Shown: positions 50,442 to 61,259, counted from the first letter of the stretch. The stretch is DNA of 64,000 nucleotides from Absidia repens (GCA_002105175.1 MCGE01000049.1:1-64000); one strand, 5' to 3'. Notes: generated from the sequence alone by a model not told the origin. Numbers and translations: made by a program.

Positions 50442-53400
50442 GAAGTTTAATAAATGATCTGTCGAGATATGCACAATAATATGAATGGCTTTCAATTTTA
50501 CCTTCTTATCTTCATGTTCATGGACAGCAATGGCTCCAGCGGCGATGGTTCCAGCGGCGATGGCACCAGTATGATGATGATGGCCTTCACCCTTGGAGGA
50601 ACCATGATGGGAGTGGATCACGCCAGTGGATGCATCAATATGGGTGTGGATAGAGGACTTGGCCTTATCAGCAATACCAGTGAGCTTCTTGTGAATCACA
50701 TCGACATCAGTAGTGGTCTTGACAACGGTTTCAACTTCAGTGACTTGTTCCAAAACCGAGGTTTGCACCTTGCCGAGAGCCAGATCGAGTTCAGCGTGAG
50801 CCTTTTCGTTGGCAGCCCAGCCCTTATGAGCCTTGTCCTTGGAGTCCTTGATCACTACAACCAATTCCTCACGAGCTTCCTTGGAGAGTCGTTCGATATC
50901 AGTCTTGACGTTATCGCCACCTTGTTGCAAACGAGCGGAGACACGGCCGTTGAAGCGGAGGTACCAGTGGTAGATAGTGGTCTTGATTTCTTCAATAGTA
51001 ACCGTGACGACAGTGGTAGAGTGATGGTCTTGTTGTTGAGTGGTGGTCACACCAGTGGATTGTTTATCAGCATCATGATGTTGATGGTGCGCAACAGCGG
51101 CGACGGCAGCACCAGCAGCAGCGATAGCAGCAGTACCGGCAGCGACCTTAAGACCAGTATGGTGATCGTGATGTTGTTCAGCAGCATGGTCGACCTTGAT
51201 TGCTTCAACAGCATCGATAGTGGCGCCTTGTTCAATGGAAGCAGTGATGCTTGCGTGAGTTTGTTCCTTGGTGTCAGTTGTAGTATTGGCAGTAGTGGAA
51301 GAGGCACGTTTACCAAAGACAGGTGTGGAGAAGCTCCATTGGATGAGGGTGTATTTGGATTGATGTTCCTTGGCGGATACGAGCTCGACAGTGGTGTTGT
51401 GCTGCAATTCGTTTCCGGCATAACCCAAAACCAAAAGATCCTGATCAATTTCTTCACTGTGGATATGTCCATCGACGTTCAAGTTCCATGCGTATCCTTC
51501 GGTGGCAGAAACCAAAACCAAAGAAGTGCCTGTTCAAAAAGGAAAAAAAAATTAGTATTTTAAGGACCCTCCCGGTATGAATTTTTTTAAAAGAAAAAAA
51601 GTACCTGAGATGCCAATAGCTTGAGAAGATCCGTAATTTACCAAGCGTTGATCGCGCCATGTCCACAATTGCTGCTTGAAGTGAGTGAATGAAATCTTCT
51701 TGATGACGAGAGCAGATTTCTTTTCATCTTGAGCCAATACATATTCTTCACCATTTACAACAATCTTGATAAAGAACCAAGGGGAAGTAGGGAAGTAAGC
51801 ACGGCGGCGAGTAATGGTCCAAGACTTGGTGGTGGTGGTGGTAGTAGTCGTGGTGTGTTGTTCACGAATCCAGGTATGGGCCTTGGTACGAGCTTGAGTG
51901 GCTTCGATAGCGGAATGTTCGTCAGACAATTCAGGGGTATGCAATTGCCAATGTTGACCGGCTTGAGAGACATCCCGAGTAGTTTCCAAAAGATGAGCAC
52001 CAGAGGAAGAGCGGACAAAGCGAAGATAGTAGACAACAGTGAGAATATGTAAAGTGATCACACCAGAAGAATCGATAGCAAAGACTTGGTCCTTTTCTTC
52101 ATTAGTGTCCACAAGAATCCAGCGTTGAGCTATTGAAAAAGAAAAGGTGAGTTTGCTTGTTCTATATATAAATCTGCCTCTTTTTTTTTTCTTTTTTTTT
52201 TGTACTCTCTTCACTTACTCTTTTGACAAAGCACCAAACGCAACATGTAGCGGTAGTTGATCAATTGACCATCTACAAAGGTCCACAAGAATCGCTTATG
52301 ATCATCATGTTCGCCAAGTTCTTGAATACCAACAGAGTGATTCTTTTCAGTACCAGCAGCCAAGAACAAGTTGTCTTCCCCGTAGCTAATCATAAACCAG
52401 TTGTCGGCCCATTCAGAGGTAATAGTAGTGTGACGATGCAACTTGTGGAACCACTTATAAGACAAGGCAGCAATGGCAGTAGTAGCAACAGCAGCAGTGG
52501 CAGCTCCAGCGACGATGGTAGAAGTGGAGTGACCAGCAGGAGGAGTAACGATCTTGGCGCCACCAGAGGAGGATTCGGGTGACACGGGGATCATACTAGG
52601 AATGATGATTTCCCAACGTTGTTCAGGACGAGGATACTTGGACTTGAGGTGAGTCTTTTCTTCTTGCACGTAAACATCGATATAGGTGTGCTTTTGAGAG
52701 CGTTCCAGTTCCTTCACAGAAAGTACAAGAGAGCGGCGCGTCTTGAGATAGAGATAACCTTCCAAACCCCAGGCCCATTGTTGATCATCGGCGGAGCTGG
52801 CGTCGGGCTTTTGCTTGGACAAGTGGACACGATCACCGGCAGTGGTAACTTCATCAGAGGAGCCATCCAGGACTAAGGAATCACCCTTTAAATTCACAAG
52901 GAATCCGTCACGGAAGGACCAGAGTTGGCTAGCAAAGTCGGTGGATCGAATACGAGCGAGACTGACCTTGGCGTCTTCCTTAATACCATCGCCTTCAATA
53001 TCCAAAACATAACCGTGGAGATCACTCTTGATGAAGAAGTAGCCAGTTTCAGGGAAGGTGGCAGCTTGATGAGTCTTGAATCGAACAATCTTTTCAAATC
53101 CAGAAGGAACATAACCAGCAGCAAGTACAAAGGAGTCTTTCTTGGCTTCACGACGAGAGCGGCGCTTAGAGCTAGTGGCACTTGTACTAGAGAGACCAGA
53201 GTCAGAAGCTGACGCATCAGTCAAAGACTGTAAAATTCCAAAAAAAAAAAAAAAAAAAAAAAAGTGAATAATGTAGTTCAAATAAAATGTATTGCCAATA
53301 TTATATTTACCTTATCATCATCTTCTGTTTCCAAAAGCTCATCATCACTGTCGCTTTCAGAGTCATCATCAGTAGTGTCGGCTTCAGAATCGGATTCGTC

Positions 53401-56400
53401 GGCAGATTCATCTTGCTGTTGGACATCCAACTTGTGATCTTCGCAGCTTTCCAATTCACCGTCAATAATAGCGCCAGCAACGGCACCAGCAGCCACAGCA
53501 GCAGCAGCTCCAGTAGCCACAGAGGAAGAAGTGGTGGTGGTGGTGGTTTTGCGGTAGACAGGGGTAGAGAAAGCCCAGCGCATCCATTCTTCAGATACCA
53601 AGCTAGCAACTTGCTTGTTTTCAGAGACGGCACGACTGACCTTGATGGACTTGAGACCAATTTGGGCACCTTCGACGGAAAGTCGTTCCTTGTTAGCCAC
53701 AGTGACGATCATACGAGCATTGGATTGCGAATGAATTTCACCATGAACACCGAGAGCAAAGAATTGGCTATCGTCCATAGACACTTCACGGACACACGCA
53801 GGTGCTTGCAAACCTTCTTCGATCAAAACATTCTTTCCATGCTGTTGAATGTCCAAAGCCAAACCAGTTTCAGCATTGATCAAATGATCATCACGGAAGA
53901 TCCACAATTGCCACTTGTGAGCCTTGAAGTTCATGGGTCGGAGGGTGACTTGATGTTCCTTGACATTTTCAGCAATAGGCTTGGATTCCACAGTCAAAGC
54001 GTAGCGTTCAGAACCAGCGCCCATACGAATAAAGAAGGGATCTTTAGGGAAGAGACCCCAGCGACGTACAACGGTTTTCTTGACAGTGCGTTCGTAGGTT
54101 TGACGGTCAGAGTGAGTTTGGGTGGCTTCACCAACACCATCCACAACAATATCAGTGGTAGACTTGTTCGCGGTAAGACCAATGGAAATGACAGAACCGC
54201 TACGGTTACGGAAGACAGGAGTGGCAAAGGTCCATTGTTGTTCAAGATGATCCAAACTTCCACGAGCCACAAGAGACAATTCCACACCATCGTGAGCCTT
54301 GGTGGTCTTCTTGGGAGCAAGGACCAAACCAGATCGAGAATCAGGGTGAATATGACCATCCACAGATAATCCCCACATTTGGTTCTTACGTTGACGACGC
54401 AAGAATTTTTCGTTCCATTGGATAATGTTAGACCCTTGGGAAAGTTGACCACCAGCAACATCGATCACGAAATCGGTAGCGAAGTTCACCAAACACTGAT
54501 CATCACGAGTGTGCCAAAGTTGTTGTTTGTAGTTCTTGAAGTCGAGTTTGGCAAGGACCAATTTGGCACCCTTCTTCGAGTTGGAGGCAGTAAGCACAAG
54601 GCTGGAATCTTGCTTTGAGCGAATGAAGATCCATTTCTTGGGGAAGACACCATAGGTTTTGGTAACCAATTGGTGTTGAGACAAGCCTAGAAAAGAAAGA
54701 CAAGAAATTAGCTTTTTTTAATCCTATCATCGTTTTTCCCATAATTTGTAATAAATAACTATAAAAAAACTTACTTCGTTGAGAGGCCATGGACAAAATA
54801 TAACGACGGAATCGGGTAAGAACGTCCTTTTCATAATGACCATAGAACACAGACCAAGAGATATGTTGACGAGATTTCTTAGTATCGACCAATTCAATGA
54901 CATCGCGACCACCTAAGCCAAGAGAACTGTTGGTACCAGAAACAATAGATCCATCAGTCTTGATTGTCCATTGTTGACGTTCATCAGCACGACCATCTTT
55001 TCCGACATGTTGAGATCGGATTTCCAAGCGAGTTCCATCAGCCAAATCTATTAAACAAAACAAAAAAAAAATCAGAACCCAATAAAGAATTGTTGGCCCT
55101 TTTTTTTTTTTTTTTTACCTTGAGAATGCAAGACAAGGCCAGTAGCCACATGAACAAGATACCCGTTCTTGAAACACCATTGGAAAGCAGAGTGTTCTTC
55201 AACAGTCAAGGTACGTACAGTAAGGCCAGATAAAGCTTCGGACTTAGAGGGGACCAAAGCATCACCGTTGGGACCAGTGATGAAGAAGGTTTCTTGAGGC
55301 CAGATCGCAACAGCAGAAGAGAGTTTTTGGACACGGGAGGAGGTAGCAGAGCCAGCGCTGATATTGCGCCATTCTTTCAAAACAGCCATCTTCCAAGAAA
55401 CCAACACTTGCACGCGATGTTGGACGGTGAATTCAGGAATCAAGAAGCCCCATCGAGAATTTTGCACTTGATCGACATGTGAGAGTACTAGTTTGTTGTC
55501 CTTTGGTACCAAAGCAAGCGTGGGTTCACTAATATGGATAAAGTGACCATCCACAGTCAATGACCAAAGTTGTTGCTTATGCTGATTTTGTTGGTTGGCT
55601 TGTTTCACAGTTTCACCCGCAGACAAACCTAAAATTATACACATATAAAAAAAAAGTGGGTTCAGTTAATTCATCCTTGATTCATCCATGTGTTTCATAA
55701 TAAATAATTAAGGTTTTGTCCACTAATAAAATAAACATTCTTCCTTACCATTCACGTCAATAGCGAGTTGAGTTTCATAATTGACGATAGTTCCACCAAC
55801 ATAGGTCCATAATTGAGCATGCCAGTTTTCACGATCCAAAGTAGCCATATGGATGCTTTGTCTGTCTTCATGAGCGGTCAATACTTGAGGAGATTCCAAA
55901 GTGGCTCCAGGCAAGGAGCGAATAAAGAACCAACCACGAGGATATTGGGCATATCGATGAACCACGGTTTTCTTGATAGTAGTAGTTGTGGCAGCTTTGG
56001 AGGCTGGTTAAATAAACAAAAGCATACGATGAGTTTCTATCGTTCCGATAAAGGGTTTATTTTTCCCTCACTTTTTTTTTTGTTCCACTTACATTGTTTC
56101 TTTTTGAAGACGGGCAAAACAAAGTTCCAGCGTTGTTCCTTGGCACCATTGGAGTGTTGTTCAGACAAAAAGACACGGGATCGCACCTTTTCATTTTCTT
56201 GCACAGTCAAAACAAACTTGTTTTTGGCCTTCACGTAGATGCTGCCATCCATGTTCAAAGCCCATTGTTGGTTGTCGTTGTCCTTTTTCTTTTCCTTGTA
56301 TTGGCAAAGAAGAGCACCATTGACAATAGAACCTGAAAAAAAAATGAGGGGAAAAAATCAGTATCATTGAGAATAGTAACATAAATTCGGCCTTTTTCTT

Positions 56401-57956
56401 TTTGGTGTCTTACCGCCTTTGATATCCAAAACCATGCCGGAGGCCTTGTTCACCAAAAATCCATCCTTGTATTTCCATAATTGACGAGAGTAGTTGGCAG
56501 TATCCAGACGAAGAGCAGTGACTTGAGCGGCCAAAGCACCAGATTCTAAGACGGACAAGACCAAACCTTGAGATTGACTTTTGACAAAGAACCAGCCTTC
56601 AGGGAATTGACCTTTGGAGGTATCGGCCACGTTGCTGGTAGTGGTACGTTTCTTGAAGACAGGCAAAACGACTTGGAAGTTTTGATGTTGGTGTTGTTTG
56701 TTGCTTGTTTTTTGGACGTAAATATGAGCGCCTTCACGATTGAGACTAAACCAGCTGTCCTTGAAACCAAGCACCCAGGTAGAGTCGTTTTTCAAACACA
56801 ATTGCCCGCCCTTGGTCCATTGCCATTCTTGGTGTGCAGAGCTGGAAGGAGAGGCTTGGCATACATGAGTGTCATCCTTGAGATCTTCCACAGTGAGCAA
56901 TAAACCAGATTTTTTGTTGATGATATGATGAGTAGATTCATTGAAGGACCAAAGTTGACTTTCATAACCAACTTTACGGAAGGAATCAATGGTCAAACGA
57001 GTGCCGGATTTGGAAGGTGTGTTGGCTTCAGTACCCACATAGTAGCCGGTTGTCACCGATTTCAAAAAGAAATCACCAGTAGGGAAAGAACCCGTCACCA
57101 CAGACTTGGTACCTTCATCTTGATCATCCACACTTGAAGATACAGAAGCGGTGTCTAAATGAAGAAACGGTAATAATAGTAATAAATTGGAATTAGTATT
57201 TTTTGATAGTACCATGCATATTAATAATAGCAACAATAAAAACGCCAATTTGTGTATAAATAATAAATAATAATAAAATAAAAGAAGATTTCTTACCATC
57301 AAGACTTCCAATAGTACTGGCACTAGCACTATGCTTGAGGCTACCAACGGAGCTAATGCTATTGCTCTTTTTCAAACTTGCCACAGAGCTATGAATGGAG
57401 GAAGATTGCTTGACCACAGGTAATACGAAATCCCACCGTTGTTCCTTTCTGTCCAAATGTTTCTTGTCAGCCAATTGCAAATGGACATGAAGACCTTCAC
57501 GACGAGAGAAGAAAGATTCCTTGATACCCAACACCAAAGTTTCATGAGTTTTGACATAAATATGGCCATGTTCAGATAAACCAAAGGATTGATGATGATC
57601 CTTAGTAGTAGCAGCAATTTGTTGGACAACATCACTGCCCGTTTTGACCTTGCCTATAATATTATTAAAAAAAAAAAAGAGTCAATTATCTCCCTTCGAT
57701 TTTCCCCTCTTTTTTCCTCCCTTTATGTTTGTTTACCATGAGCGATATCCATCACTTGGCCAGTCTTCTTGTTCACAAGGCGTTGCTGATCATCTGTACG
57801 CCAAAGTTGAGCATCCGCCTCCTTTGCACGCAAAGAAGATAAAACGACGGGAGACCCAGCAGAGTGAGAGCCATCTTCAATAGATAAAACATAACCATTT
57901 TGTTGGTTTTTGATAAAGAACCACCCATCAGGGAAAGATTCAACCTTTTCAAACAT
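32097..57956 (-). CDS. Giant 35-exon modular protein: beta-trefoil array, helical-module array, HAD-like C-terminus
   Basis: One gene of about 25.9 kb. Exons: 57737-57956, 57297-57653, 56414-57154, 56093-56332, 55749-56003, 55119-55628, 54775-55047, 53311-54686, 52219-53227, 51605-52129, 50502-51529, 49249-50400, 48629-49156, 48390-48548, 47154-48320, 46552-47079, 46310-46468, 45055-46217, 44437-44985, 43836-44363, 43595-43732, 42361-43527, 41757-42284, 41515-41673, 40282-41445, 39663-40211, 39058-39585, 38817-38975, 37566-38729, 36946-37500, 36323-36877, 35698-36252, 35073-35630, 34511-34985, 32097-34420. They total 23,045 nt, one short of 7,682 codons because of a one-base deletion in exon 18. 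Order: ten QxW beta-trefoils, about 28 Trp-headed helical modules with Gly/Ala-His linkers, then a HAD-like domain. There is no signal peptide, so it is probably intracellular. A TATATA lies about 115 bases upstream. Function is unknown; a structural or scaffold role is only an inference. It could in principle be expressed as several transcripts. Confidence 0.8.
32920..34985 (-). repeat. Divergent terminal helical modules (D, E1-E3)
   Basis: Four further Trp-headed modules with the same spacing but low identity: SDWYGRLIVRIKSLLTEGG, QNWFGKLVDKVNSLL, NTWFATLIEKTTKRAQQGG, SGWIDGLLSKVRVIIARGD. A His-rich/Gly-Ala segment (KVVLGSAAVVAGVGAGVAL) sits between E1 and E2. These old copies probably reflect the ancestral module set before the A/B/C expansion. 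Confidence 0.7.
35073..38729 (-). repeat. Supra-unit 6: modules B5-A8-A9-A10-A11-A12
   Basis: Exons 29-33. One B-A exon followed by four single A exons (555, 555, 555, 558 nt) that are almost identical at nucleotide level, with introns that also match (ATTTTCTGAA...GTAAGTCAATTG). This is a recent expansion of the A exon alone at the 3' end of the array. Confidence 0.8.
38735..38771. repeat. (GAAA)n microsatellite in intron
   Basis: Tetranucleotide GAAA tract in the intron between the last linker exon and module B5. A related, longer tract sits in the equivalent intron at 46226-46264. Confidence 0.85.
38817..41445 (-). repeat. Supra-unit 5: modules B4-A6-A7-C5-linker
   Basis: Exons 25-28 (1164, 549, 528, 159 nt), matching supra-unit 3 including the additional A exon. 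The intron after the linker has the GAAA microsatellite type. Confidence 0.78.
41515..43527 (-). repeat. Supra-unit 4: modules B3-A5-C4-linker
   Basis: Exons 22-24 (1167, 528, 159 nt), the same composition as supra-unit 2 and near-identical in both exons and introns. B3 starts about 4.79 kb from B1, showing a higher-order period of two supra-units. Confidence 0.78.
43595..46217 (-). repeat. Supra-unit 3: modules B2-A3-A4-C3-linker (with frameshift)
   Basis: Exons 18-21, about 2.7 kb because of an extra A exon. Exon 18 is 1163 nt where its counterparts are 1164 or 1167, owing to a one-base deletion near 45756. The linker exon is shortened to 138 nt. A3 ends in the HHDHKEAEKK type, which precedes another A. 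Confidence 0.78.
45750..45762 (-). other. One-base deletion breaking the giant gene's frame
   Basis: Here the plus strand reads CTTGCCGATTCAG; the five other B modules read CTTGCCGGATTCAG or a close variant with GG. The missing G shifts the frame and leads to a stop at about 45558. Either an assembly/sequencing indel in a near-identical array or a real disabling change. Confidence 0.85.
46226..46264. repeat. (GAAA)n microsatellite in intron
   Basis: Eight to nine GAAA units in the intron before module B2, paralogous to the tract at 38735-38771; the other three equivalent introns lack it. Confidence 0.85.
46310..48320 (-). repeat. Supra-unit 2: modules B1-A2-C2-linker
   Basis: Exons 15-17, offset about 2.1 kb from supra-unit 1. 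Exon sizes 1167, 528 and 159 nt, all multiples of three with phase-0 ends. A2 ends in the HHDDKEAAKK type, which always precedes a C module. Confidence 0.78.
48390..50400 (-). repeat. Supra-unit 1: modules B0-A1-C1-linker
   Basis: Exons 12-14. B0 (WWLKLTGTIATRAQQEG) and A1 (GWYKSLNERIAARLQQGG) share one exon; C1 (SWFARLIEQVSARAKQGG) and the His-rich linker are separate exons. B0 is the most divergent B copy, as expected for an array edge. The intron after A1 has a poly-A/T run of about 27. Confidence 0.75.
50502..51529 (-). repeat. Last trefoil lobe plus first helical module (A0)
   Basis: This exon carries the end of the tenth beta-trefoil, then a Gly/Ala-rich segment (AAGTAAIAAAGAAVAAVA) between His-rich flanks, then the most divergent A-type module (IYHWYLRFNGRVSARLQQGG). 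It ties the lectin-like half to the helical half in a single exon, which is the main evidence that 32-58 kb is one gene. Confidence 0.75.
51310..57956 (-). repeat. Array of ten ricin-B-fold (QxW) beta-trefoil units in the giant protein
   Basis: Ten units of about 150-200 residues, each opening with a [FWY]P..WFFI[KR]-like strand (FPDGWFFIK, FPTGDFFLK, FPEGWFFVK, YPRGWFFIR, WPQETFFIT, FPKKWIFIR, FPKDPFFIR, FPETGYFFIK, WADNWFMIS, FPTSPWFFIK). Most then show up to three QxW motifs: QLW before a DG.LVN..TGLVLDI strand, QQW before a DG.I strand, and QRW/QQW before a [FL]..PVF end. Three QxW motifs per unit is the ricin-B/beta-trefoil signature, a carbohydrate- or protein-binding fold. No catalytic toxin chain is present. 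The units are divergent from each other, so they are much older than the downstream repeats. Confidence 0.75.
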
Positions 57957-58065
57957 GATAGATATAAAAATGAGGACGCGGGGTAAAAATTACAATAAAT
58001 AATGGGGCGGGGAATGTACTATTTTTTTGAATGGGTTTTTTTGTTGGTTTTCAAAAAAAGGGAAA

Positions 58066-58082
58066 AGGTATATATAAAAAAA
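58066..58082 (-). promoter_or_regulatory. Putative TATA element of the giant gene
   Basis: TTTTTTATATATACC on the minus strand about 115 bases upstream of the ATG, similar in spacing to TATA-like elements of ALG9, the kinase and the small ORF. Confidence 0.45.
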
Positions 58083-59283
58083 AGAAGAAAGGGTAAGAGT
58101 CAATGAGAAGGTGGGTAAAGATCTCTACTTTCTAATTCTTTATGAATGAAGAAAAGAATTGAGTCAAGAAGAAGGGAAAAGGGGAGAAAAAAAAAAGGAA
58201 ACGCTGAAAAATAGTTTGTGCGCGCCATCGGCGTTTTAAAAATAAACTCTCGATTTTTATTGGAAGACATTTCTAACCATAAAAAAAAGCCCTATGCAGG
58301 AAAAAAAAAATTGGGGGGAGCCACAGCGAAAAGAACAAAGCACATCAACTGCCATGGGATCGAAAAGTAAACCAAACTGCCTTGTCAAGACTAAAACCCG
58401 AAATGTCAATGGTATCACCAACCCTTATTTAAACACTTTGTGCTTCATAGGGTGTGCAAAGGTTAAAAGGGACTAGGTGGGCTGGCTACTTTTTATTTTT
58501 GGTGACACTGGTTACCACCTTTTATATCCATTGTCATCGTCGTTCTCTTTCTCTTTTTCCACCACAAAAAAAAAAAAAAAAAGCTCGTCATTTATAAATA
58601 ATATGTGTATATACGATAACAAGCGATCACAATAATATATACAAAAGAAGATTAGTTTAAATAAAATTGGCCACCTCACACACTTGTACATTCGAACTAA
58701 AACAATCTTCTACATGAACTTTATTGAGATGGTCAAAAAAAAAAAAAAAAAGTGCCTCAAAAAATAGTCGGTGTGTGTGTGTGTGTGTGTCGCCATAGAT
58801 ATTTGGTCATACAACATGTACCAAAAAAAATACCACGGGCGAAAATGCACAAAAGGCTCTGGGCTAAAAGCGTGGCGGAGGAAAACCCAGAAAAAAAAAG
58901 AGACGATCTTCGATCCAGAGTCATTCATTTTTTCAAAAAATAGCATGATCCTATTCAAAACTGTAATAAGGGTACGTATCCAGAAAAACCAAAACCGAAA
59001 AGAAAGTAGGAGGGATCATGATCAATCAAGATGATGGGTCAAAAACAAAAAAAAAATCTGGTTTTCCAAAAGTGAAAATGTGATTGAAATTATGCAATTA
59101 ACAATTCAGCTTTCATCTTTTTACTATATTTAAGCGCAAGGCGACCTAGACTCATTTGTTTAGTATTGTTTGTGTTTACGTTTAAGGTTTTGTTTTGTGC
59201 AATGCTTTCACACAAACACACATACACACATACACGTACATACATACAAGGGAATGAATGAATTAGGGATGAACAAATTTAGA

Positions 59284-59303
59284 CTTCGGATTGTCTTCCG
59301 AAG
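59284..59303. other. Perfect 7-bp hairpin
   Basis: CTTCGGA / TCCGAAG stem with a 6-base loop. A TTCAAAC follows about 30 bases later but no tRNA stems can be formed, so it is recorded only as an inverted repeat. Confidence 0.5.
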
Positions 59304-60227
59304 GCTATGAGAGATGGTAATTCAAACCCCGCTGTCATATCTTTAGTAACCAGTACCTACATCGTTTATCAGCCAAAAAGAACAAGGGGGTGAGGTAATG
59401 TATATATTAAAAGAACAGACATAGTTCGTTTTTTTTTTTTTGATTGTTATGAATTCTTTACGTTTGAGTAACCAAGCTACTACATTTGCGACTGTTTACT
59501 TCTTGCATTGCACTGTTATCGCTCGACTGTGTTGTTGTTGTTTGTTTGTATTTACTTTTTGCAAATCGGAAGAACCCAAAAAAGATTTAAGATGTTTGAA
59601 AGATGAGGTGATAATAATCAAAAGAGGGTGAGAATTATATACGTATAAAAATTAAACTGATGGATCGGTAAAAAAAAAAAAAAAAAAATTAGGCCCTAAT
59701 CGTTTACTGATCATCGTTCCTATTTTTTTTTTTTAGCCTGGAATATGATGGTGAGATACAAACTTTTTTTTTACGGATATCGTAATAAAATGGAAGATCA
59801 AAAAGGATTGAAACTCCAGATCAAAATCCAGGTTTCATAAGTTCAAGGAAGATCACGGTTGCATATCATTAAAGAATTTTATTTATTTATTTATTTATTT
59901 TGGGGGGAGCAGAGGCAAAAAATTTTGAAAGTGATACGTTCTCTCTGTTTTCGCGCACCGAATAAAGTTCTAATTCAAGGATACTATATTTTTTCAGTAC
60001 TACGTTTCCTGTCACACTTGAAAAAACTTTGTTTCTTTTTTATCTTTCCTTTTTTTAAAACCTTACCATTTTTAAGCACAAGGATAGTAAGAATGAACCA
60101 TGATAATGACGAAGACAATGTTTCTTTTTTTCATATACAAAAAAAAAAAAAAGTTGTGTAGAAACGCAACAGAGTCTCAATACTTTTTTGTTTGTGTCAC
60201 TCAAGGGATGGGGTTAAGTCGGAGTTG

Positions 60228-60249
60228 CTGCATGAATACCTTCATGCAG
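60228..60249. other. Perfect 9-bp hairpin
   Basis: CTGCATGAA / TTCATGCAG stem with a TACC loop, in non-coding DNA. Function unknown. Confidence 0.55.
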
Positions 60250-61259
60250 TCGGTAGAGCCTTTCTTATAGTAAATTCATCCCTGGTGGCGTTTTTCTTCT
60301 CTCACGTGCGTTTACGTTCAGCCCCACTTGACTTGATAGTTTTGCAGCACCTCATCGGTTGACAGATTTCTCTCGGATAGCAGAGGAAATAAAAACAAAA
60401 ACCCACCACCATCCTCGTTTTTTTTTTTTTTTTTATCTTAAAATTTTTGATATGATGTAAGAAAGAACAAGGGGAAGATCCGAGAAACCCAGAGATTATG
60501 TACTGTCATCCATCGATCCGATTATGTCGTTCCAGGGGCACATATTAATCCCCCCCCTTCGCTTTTTTACGCCAGAGTTAAATGTCAAGCTACTGTATAA
60601 ATAAAAATGCTTACATATCATATGGATTGAAAAGTGTTACAAATTTAGTTTCTGACATATTCTACTCGCAGATATCTATTGGATGTTAAAAAAGCTAAAA
60701 AAACATGCTGATATCAAACGGGAGCCATGGCGTTGACTAAAAAAGGCAATTTGTCTTTTATATATATGCGTCATAAACTTTCATAGTGTGTCCAAGATGA
60801 TAATTATTACTATAAGTTTTTGAGTTGATTGCTATCAACGTAGGAGAAAATTTTTATTAATAGAATCGCACTACATAAAATGTGATCACTACAGTGTTGG
60901 TCTGTATGGTATCATATCATATCATTGCCCAACGCGTTTATTTGTCACTTTGACAGTGTAACCGATTTATCGAAAGCTTATATAATATGTTGAACCACGA
61001 TGAAAACTTTATATATAATACAATGCACTCAACTATGCCTTGGTTGCTGTTAGTGATGATAGTATTATTGTATGTCTTTAATAAAATAAAACAAAAAAAA
61101 AAAAAAAGCTGGAGGGGTCTTGTGCCCTACTTACCCGAATAATGGGGATATGCTAATTTTTGAGGCACCGAAACTGCCAAATAGAATTCAAAACAATTTT
61201 TTTTTTTTTGGGAAATGCTGGCAACTCATAGCCTACCTATCCCAAATATGGGCGAACTC

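Larger units (their letters stand above)
57957..61259. other. Gene-poor flank upstream of the giant gene
   Basis: Apart from the promoter of the giant gene, 3.3 kb of AT-rich sequence with poly-A/T runs, a (GT)n tract at about 58771-58790, two perfect short hairpins (59284-59303, 60228-60249) and no ORF with credible composition, splice sites or context. Confidence 0.5.

Noticed and set aside
51550..57956. Possibility that the trefoil part and the helical part are two separate genes
   Set aside because: The exon at 50502-51529 encodes both the end of the tenth trefoil and the first helical module in one open frame, and all junction phases agree across the boundary.
51310..57956. Toxin gene, because of the ricin-B-type fold
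   Set aside because: Only lectin-type trefoil units are present; there is no ribosome-inactivating or other catalytic toxin chain and no secretion signal.
58294..59034. Short ORFs in the right flank as genes
   Set aside because: Lys-rich translation of poly-A and GT microsatellite sequence, no promoter, splice or family evidence.
59284..59340. tRNA-like element (TTCAAAC loop after a hairpin)
   Set aside because: The bases flanking the TTCAAAC do not pair, and there is no acceptor stem or D-arm.
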